Shown piece by piece: positions 57,626 through 64,000 of a stretch of DNA of 64,000 nucleotides (positions are counted from its first letter, which is position 1; each line of letters begins with the position of its first letter). The notes under the pieces are model-generated. The model made no database searches, had not been told where the DNA came from, and saw nothing but the letters and a program-made list of their open reading frames with translations. This DNA comes from Rhizomys pruinosus (taxonomy: Eukaryota; Chordata; Mammalia; Rodentia; Spalacidae), in the NCBI GenBank assembly GCA_009823505.1, contig VZQC01009572.1, positions 903,788 through 967,787 on the forward strand. The letters are read 5' to 3'. Position numbers and translations under genes: made by a program.

Positions 57626-59935
57626 ATTCTACTAAAGTCAAATCAAAATGTCATAATTTAAAGAGATCCATATTAACCAATGAGATAGATGCAGTAATTA
57701 AAAATCTCCCAACTGAAAAGAGCCCGGGACCAGATCAGAATTCTACAAAACCTTCAAAGAATTAATACCAAATCCCTCAAATTACTCTGTAAATAGAAAC
57801 AGAAGAAGCACAGCCAAGTTCTTTCTGTGAAGCCAGTATTAATCTAATAGGAAAACCAGACAAAGATCCAACAAAATATAGGCCAATATCTCTGGTGAAC
57901 ACACATGCAAAAATTTTCAATAAAATACTTGATAACCAAATGTAAGAACAAATCAAAAAGATTATCTACCATAATCAAGTAAGCTTCATCTCAGAGATGT
58001 AGGAATGGTTCAACATGAAATAAACTACATAAATAGACTCAAAGACAGAAACCACATGATAATCTCATTAGATGCTTAAAAGGCTTTTGGCAAATTCCAA
58101 CATCCATTCATTATAAAATTCATGGAGAATCTAAGGAAACAAGGGACATAGTTCAACATAATAAAGGAATTATACAGCAATTCCATCACCAACCTCATAA
58201 TAAATGAATAAAACTCAAAGCATTCCTATCTAAAATCTGGACCCAGACAAGGAAGTTCACTCTGTGTTCTGATTCAATAAAACACTTGAAGTCTTAACTA
58301 GAGCAGTAAGGTGAAAGAGTTAAAAGGGATATAAATTGGAAATGGAGAAGTCAAAACATGCAGATGTTACAGTTCTATAAATAAAAGATCCTAAAAACAT
58401 CACTAGAAAACTCCAAGAGCTGATAAATATATTCAGCAAAGTAGCAAGATGTAAATTTAATACACAAAAATTAGTAGCCTTCCTATATACCAACAACAAA
58501 GACACTAAGAAAGAAATGAGGAAAATGATTCCATTCATAGTAGACTCAAAAAACATAAACTATCTTGGAATAAATATAACCAAGGATTTGTGAAATAAAG
58601 ACATGGAAGAAAAAATTGAAGATATAAGAAGATAGAAATAACTCCCATGTTCATGGATCTACAGCATTAATATTGTAATGATAGCCAACCTACCAAAAAG
58701 CCATCTACAGAGTCAATGCAAATCCCATTAAAGTTTCACACAATTCTTCACGGAAATTGAAGAAAACCTCAAAATTCACAAAGAACCAAAGAAAACCATT
58801 AGAATACTCAAGACAATCCTGAACAATAAAAGACATGCTAGTGGCCTAACCACTCTGTTTCAAATTATACTAAACAGTTATAGTAATAAAAACAACATAG
58901 CACTGTATAAAAACAGACACATTGATCAGTGGAATAGAATTGAGGGCCCAAATTTAAGTCCACTGACTTATGATCACTTAATTTTTACAAAAGGTCTAAA
59001 AACTCACAGTGGAAAGAAAAGGGCATGTTCAAAAATTGATACTGATCAAACTACATAGCTACGAGTAAAATGAAAGTAGAGCCTTATCTCTCATCCTGCA
59101 CAAAACTCAACTCCAAATGGATGTACTGTGAATCTGAAAGAGGAGGTAACAGGGAATACATTCTGAATGTGACCCCAATACTGCAGCATTAAGACCAACC
59201 ATTGGCAAGTGAGAACTCACAAAAAATAAAAAACTCCTGTACTTCAAAGAACATCATCAGTTGCATGACGAGGCAACATATAAAATGGGGGAAAAAATTA
59301 CCAGCTATACCTCAGACAGAGAGTTAGTATCTAGAATATATGAAGAACTAAAATAACTAAACATCAAAAAGAAAAACAAAACAAAGTGAATAAAATTAAC
59401 CCTATTAAAAATTGGGGCAAAGAACTAAACAGTATTCTCAAATGATAAAACAGAAATGGGTGAGAAATATTTGTTTAAATGTTCAGTGAGGATACAGGGA
59501 AGGCAGAACACGTATTCACTACTAGTGAGAATGAAAACTGGTGTGGCCATTATGGAAGTCAGTGTGGAGACTGAAAATAACTTTTCCTACATGAACCAGC
59601 CATATCACTCTTGAGCAGATAGATACCCAGAGGACTCTTTATCCTACTACAGAGATACCTGCTCATCCATGTTCATTGCTGCCCTGTTTGAAATAGCCAA
59701 GAAATGGGAACAACCTGGATGCCCATCATGATGAATGGACAATGAAGGGATGGTATATTTATACAATGAAGTATTATTCAGCCATTAAGAAAAATGAAAT
59801 AATGAAATTCATAGGTAAATGGGTAGATCTAAGCACAATCATCCTAAGTGAGGTAACACAGACCCAGAAAGACAAAGAACACATGTTGTGTCTTATAAAT
59901 GGATGCTAGCTTTCAATCCTTAGATAGGACCACTT
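57445..59935 (+). mobile_element. Old L1 ORF2, sense
   Basis: Decayed ORF2: linker ('KSPGPDQ' near 57720), RT with a disrupted FADD region near 58360, and C-terminal sequence ('gaaatagccaagaaatgggaacaacctgg', 'gaagtattattcagcc') ending near 59900. A (TA)n sits at 57573-57613. Saturated with stops, and older than the other L1s here. Confidence 0.85.
57573..57613. repeat. (TA)n microsatellite
   Basis: About 18 TA units inside the old L1 ORF2. Confidence 0.96.
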
Positions 59936-60720
59936 CAACTGGAAAAAATCCTTAGAGGTCAGAAAACTAATAAGTGGTCGTGGAGTGTAGTTCATGTGAG
60001 GGAAGATAGAATGTAGTGGCATAAATGGGAAAGGAAAATGTTGGATAGGATGTGTTCCGTGGGGTGGAAAATAGGGAAGGCAGATCAGAAAAGAGACTAA
60101 GAAAAGGAATAACTAATACTAAAAGCCTTTAAAGAGTATGGAAACCTACATACAAGCTTCTATCAATATAATCATACAATATTTAAAAAGTTTGAATGTA
60201 GCTACCTTGCAACAAGGGTTCAATGGCTCTACTACATGCCACAGACTGGACAGTGGAAAGCCCAATGTCAGAAATGAGCTTCCTCTTTTGGAGTTGTTGA
60301 GACCAGAAAGATACTATAGAGCCTCAACCAATGCTGGCCATTTCACTTGGTTACCCTCCAGAACTTGATGGTAAGATCCTATTGCTGAAGATACTATATA
60401 CCTGAGTCACAAACAAACAAACACTTAAGCTGGTACTGACCTCAAAGCTGCATCTCTGCTAGATAACTCTCATATTCCTGGAAGGTGCTATGCATGCTAC
60501 TGGCAGAGAAAGGTAATATTAAACTTACCCAGTTGTGGACCTTGTGAGCTACAATACCTGGCTTGGCATCTATATTACACCCTCTCCTCCCAAGGCTCAG
60601 ACATCATTGTGGAAGATTGAGTAGAAAGATTCTAAGAACCAAAGATAGTAGATGAACACAAGGTAATTATGTTGTCTAGACATCACAGGGTATTTGCACA
60701 TATGAACCTATAGTGCTTAT
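59936..60720 (+). mobile_element. Probable long 3'UTR of the old L1
   Basis: Non-coding sequence directly after the ORF2 end ('cttagataggaccacttcaactgg', 'caagcttctatcaatataatc', 'ggacagtggaaagccc'). Its position and texture fit a long Lx-type 3'UTR. I did not find an A tail, so the right limit is uncertain. Confidence 0.4.
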
Positions 60721-61359
60721 TGTCTTTGAGGGACTATCAAACTTCCCTCTGAAATGGTGTAAGCCAGGCCACCATTGCTTGCATTGCTCTCAGTCTTATC
60801 TTCCAAGTACCCAAAACAGCTCATTAAGCTCTGAGCACTCAATAGCTTTTCCAGAGCTTCAAAATCCATTCTACTTTCTTCCCACAAAAACAGTCCAAGG
60901 CATAAAAGCCACATAATCGGGTCCATCACAACAAAATCCCACTCTCAATATCAATTTCTGCTCTAATTTGCTTTTTGCAACACCAAAATGAACTTCAAGA
61001 AGAAACGGGCTTTTTTTGTTTTGTTTTGTTTTGTTTTTGCTTGCAGGTTATATCTATGATTGAGGAAATCAGAAGCAGGAAGTCAAGACAAGAACGTGGA
61101 GGGAGGAACCTGGAGGCAAGGACTAAAGCAGAGACCATGGAGGAAAGCTACTTACTAGCTTGCTCCCCCTGGTTTGATCAGCTACATTTTTAGACAGTCC
61201 AGAGTTACCAAGATGATACTTACTGCTTATAATGGGTTGTACCTTCACACACCAATTATCAACCAAGAAAATGTCCTTCAAACATGGCAAAAGGGAAGTC
61301 TGATACACTAAAATCCTCAACTGAGATTCTCTCTTCCTAGGTTTGTAGTGGTTTGTGAA
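60721..61359. other. Unclassified sequence with a (TTTTG)n
   Basis: A (TTTTG)n tract lies at 61011-61038. The rest may be L1 5' or 3' sequence or unique DNA; no exon recognised. Confidence 0.3.
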
Positions 61360-63044
61360 AAGCTGAAAAAAAGAAAGCTGTGATGCTGACAAAATAGACT
61401 TCAAACCACAACTAGACAGAAGAGATAATCAGGGACATAGAATGCAAATTAAAGAAAAATCTATCAAGAGAATGTTATAATCCTAAACATATACATAATA
61501 TACAGTGGTACCTAATTACATAAAAGAAATACTATTAGATCTACAACCACAGATCAAACACAACATAACAATAGTGTGTGACTTTGATACCTCATTCTCA
61601 CAAAAATACAAGACATCTGGAAAAATAAACAGAGAAACTCTGGAGCTAAATGACAGCATAAATCAAAAGGACCTAATACATTCCTATAGAACAGTCCACC
61701 CAAACACAAAATAATATACATTGTTTTCAGCAACCTATGGAACTTTACCTAAAACTGACCATGTATTATGATACAATTCAAGCCTCAACAAGCACAGGAA
61801 AATCAAAACAACATCTTGCATTCTATCAAAGCACAGTGGCATAAAGCCACTTATCACCAGTAAGAGAAACTACAGAATGACAAAGAGGGAAGCATTATAA
61901 CAGAGGCTAGGGGATTCAGAGAATAATAGGGGAACACTTAAAAATAATCTGTCACTAAACTGGAAAGTCTAAAAAAAAGATGGACTTCTAGATATATAAC
62001 CTATCAGAGTTAAAGCAAAATGAATTAAATAATTTAACACACCCATAACAACCAACAAGATAGAGGGATTAATTTAAAAAATTCACATCTAAAAAGTAAA
62101 TAAAAAGCCAAGGGCTAGATGGATTCAGTGCAGAATCCTACCAGACCTTCAAAGAACAACCAATATACTCCTCAAATTATTCTGTACAATAAAAAAATAA
62201 TGATCATTTCTACAATCTTTTTTACAAAGCCAGTATTGCCCTGATCTGATAACAAAACCCAAAGACTCAACATAAAAGAATATTATAGGCTAATATCTCT
62301 GATGACCACAGAGGCAAAAAAAAAAAATTACTACATTTGCAAACGGAATCCAAGAATGACCAAAAAGATCCATTGTTATCAAATTGGTTTTATCCCAGAG
62401 ATGCAGGGCTCATTAAATATATGTAAATCGATAAATATAATTCACTACATAAATAGACTCAAGCTCAAGGACAGAAACCACCTGATCACCTCAATAGGTA
62501 CAAAGAAGACTTGGAAAAAAATCCAACTTCCTTGTGCAATAAAAAGGATATAGGAGACATCTTTCAACATAATAAAGATAACATACAGAAAGCCCACAGC
62601 CAACATAATGCTAAACAGAAAAGAACTCAAAGCATTTCCACTAATATCAGGAACAAGGCAAGGATGTCCACTCTCTCCATTCTTACTAAATACAGTGCCT
62701 AAAATCATAGTTAGAGCAATAAGACAACTGGAGGAGATAAGGGAGATACAAATAGGAAAGGAAGCATTCAAACTGTCCTTTACAGATGATAGGACTTTAT
62801 ACACAGAAGGCCCCACCACAAAATTCCTACATCTGATAAACACATTTAGCGACATAGTGAGATACAAATTAACACACAAAAATCCTAATATACCAATGTC
62901 AAACATACCAGAAGGGAGATCAGGGAAACAATCCTCTTCACAACAGACTCAAAAAGAAAATAAAATTCTTAGAATTAATCTAATCAAGAAAATGAAAAGC
63001 CTCTATAATGAAATTGTAAAATGTATAAACTTCAAAAAAACTAA
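61360..63044 (+). mobile_element. Old L1 ORF2, sense (second copy)
   Basis: Endonuclease region ('DKIDFKP'-like near 61390, 'LELNDSINQKDLI' near 61640-61690), linker and RT ('GFIPEMQGSLNICKSIN' near 62380, 'GTRQGCPLSPFL' near 62650, a degraded 'LSFTDDRTLY' where FADD should be). Decayed; truncated at about 63044 by a younger L1. Confidence 0.85.
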
Positions 63045-63087
63045 ATCCTGGAGAAAGAATTCAAAGAGACCTTCCCACTCACAATAG
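62608..63087 (+). pseudogene. L1 RT palm remnant with mutated catalytic box
   Basis: A 159-codon frame begins in the RT region ('GTRQGCPLSPF'). The catalytic box reads FTDD rather than FADD after a small deletion, so activity would be lost. The frame runs across the junction into the younger L1 out of phase, which makes its last ~14 residues artificial. Confidence 0.75.
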
Positions 63088-64000
63088 CCTCAAAAACAAT
63101 AAGATACCTAGGAACAAACCTAACCAAAGACACCAAAGACCTCTACAACAAAAATTTTAAACCCTTAAAGAAAGAAATTGAAGAAGACCTCAGAAGATGG
63201 AAAAACCTCCCATGCTCATGGATTGGGGAAATTAACATTGTAAAAATGTCCATTTTACCAAAACTCTTGTATAGATTTAATGCAATCCCAATCAAAATCC
63301 CCAAGAGTTTCTTCACAGGCTTGGAAACAAAAGTTCTTAAATTCATTTGGAGAAACAAAAGACCCCGAATAGCCAAATCAATCCTGAGTGAAAAGAGCTA
63401 CACAGGAGGGATCTCTATACCAGATTTTAAACTATACTACAGGGCTATAGTCATAAAAACAGCCTGGTACTGGCACAAAAACAGACCTGTTGACCAATGG
63501 AACAAAACCGAAGATCCAAATCTGAGCACATACAATTTCAGCCATCTCATATTTGACAAGGGGGCCAAGAAACCACAATGGAGAAAAGACAGCATCTTCA
63601 GCAAGTGGTGTTGGCAAAACTGGATCACCACTTGTAGAAGAATGAAATTAAACCCCTACCTCTCACCCTGTACAAAAGTCAACTCCAGATGGATTAAAGA
63701 CCTCAACGTGAAACCCCAAACTCTGAAGGTGATAGAAGAAAAAGTTGGCAGCAGACTACAAGACATAGGCGTAGGAAAAGACTTCCTAAATCAGACAGCA
63801 GCTGCACAAGAATTAAGGTCGACAATTGACAAATGGGACCTCATCAAACTCAAAAGCTTCTGTACATCAAAAGAAACAATCAAGGAAGTGAAGAGAAATC
63901 CCACAGAGTGGGAGGAAACCTTCACTGCAGATACATCTGACAAAGCATTGATTTCCAGAATATATAAACTACTCAAAAAACAAAGAAAAAAGAAAACAAA
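63045..64000 (+). mobile_element. Young 5'-truncated L1, running off the window
   Basis: From 'ctggagaaagaattc' the sequence matches the RT-distal half of L1 ORF2 and keeps L1 reading order to the last base. The junction with the older L1 is abrupt. The 3' end, A tail and target duplication lie outside the window. Confidence 0.92.
63045..64000 (+). pseudogene. Uninterrupted L1 ORF2p C-terminal frame (partial)
   Basis: Reading in phase from 63048 (CTG GAG AAA) gives about 317 codons with no stop to the window edge, the longest open frame here. It covers 'KYLG'-type RT-distal motifs ('[15 protein letters not shown]'), '[20 protein letters not shown]', '[10 protein letters not shown]', 'SRWIKDLN' and '[17 protein letters not shown]'. 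A TAA immediately precedes it at 63042. It lacks the endonuclease and RT core, so this copy is not autonomous, but its intactness implies a recently active family. Confidence 0.9.

Overview
The window is rodent genomic DNA, almost certainly intronic and intergenic sequence from a muroid. It carries B1, B2, B3 and B4 SINEs, several L1 ages, MT/ORR1-type and ERVL-type solo LTRs and older mammalian fossils (MIR, L2, MaLR). The youngest B1 copies share an unusual tail ('ggggctacagggagaccctgtctcgaaaagacc'-type) that I do not associate with mouse or rat, so a non-murine muroid is my guess; the species cannot be fixed from sequence alone. There is no prokaryotic, viral or plasmid gene organisation, and nearly all open frames are chance frames or retroelement debris.

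The only plausible host coding feature is a short minus-strand exon at 39075-39175, flanked by a good acceptor and donor, inside a 1.9 kb repeat-free block (38179-40055). That block also holds a perfect 13-bp palindrome of TEAD-like motifs. I could not identify the gene. Other repeat-free, AT-rich, homeodomain-motif-rich stretches (about 1960-3060, 34340-34600, 27240-27780) look like candidate conserved non-coding elements.

Layout: 1-7400 mostly unique with one B2, an L2 and an old LTR; 7418-9135 two B1s and a young antisense L1 with a possible 3' transduction; 9151-20341 unique sequence dotted with SINEs (a dense cluster at 14.1-18.3 kb), an ERV-like LTR and a clean solo LTR; 20.8-23.9 kb L1 3'UTR-like blocks; 24.4-28.3 kb L1 tail, LTRs and microsatellites; 28.7-33.3 kb a sense L1 nested inside an antisense L1; 33.4-38.2 kb LTR, SINEs and a second copy of the L1 3'UTR-like composite; 38.2-40.0 kb the exon block; 40.4-42.9 kb ancient L1, B4 and B2s; 43.0-51.9 kb a nearly full-length L1 dissected by two B1s, an antisense L1 piece and an ERVL LTR, followed by an L1 tail split by another LTR; 52-56 kb SINEs, microsatellites and a GC-rich repeated block; 56-63 kb old Lx-like L1 sequence; 63,048 to the window end a young L1 with an uninterrupted ORF2 frame.

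No new gene system is visible. The interest lies in the insertion chronology, a putative 3' transduction, a duplicated composite repeat with an internal inversion and a large deletion, and the orphan exon with its palindrome.
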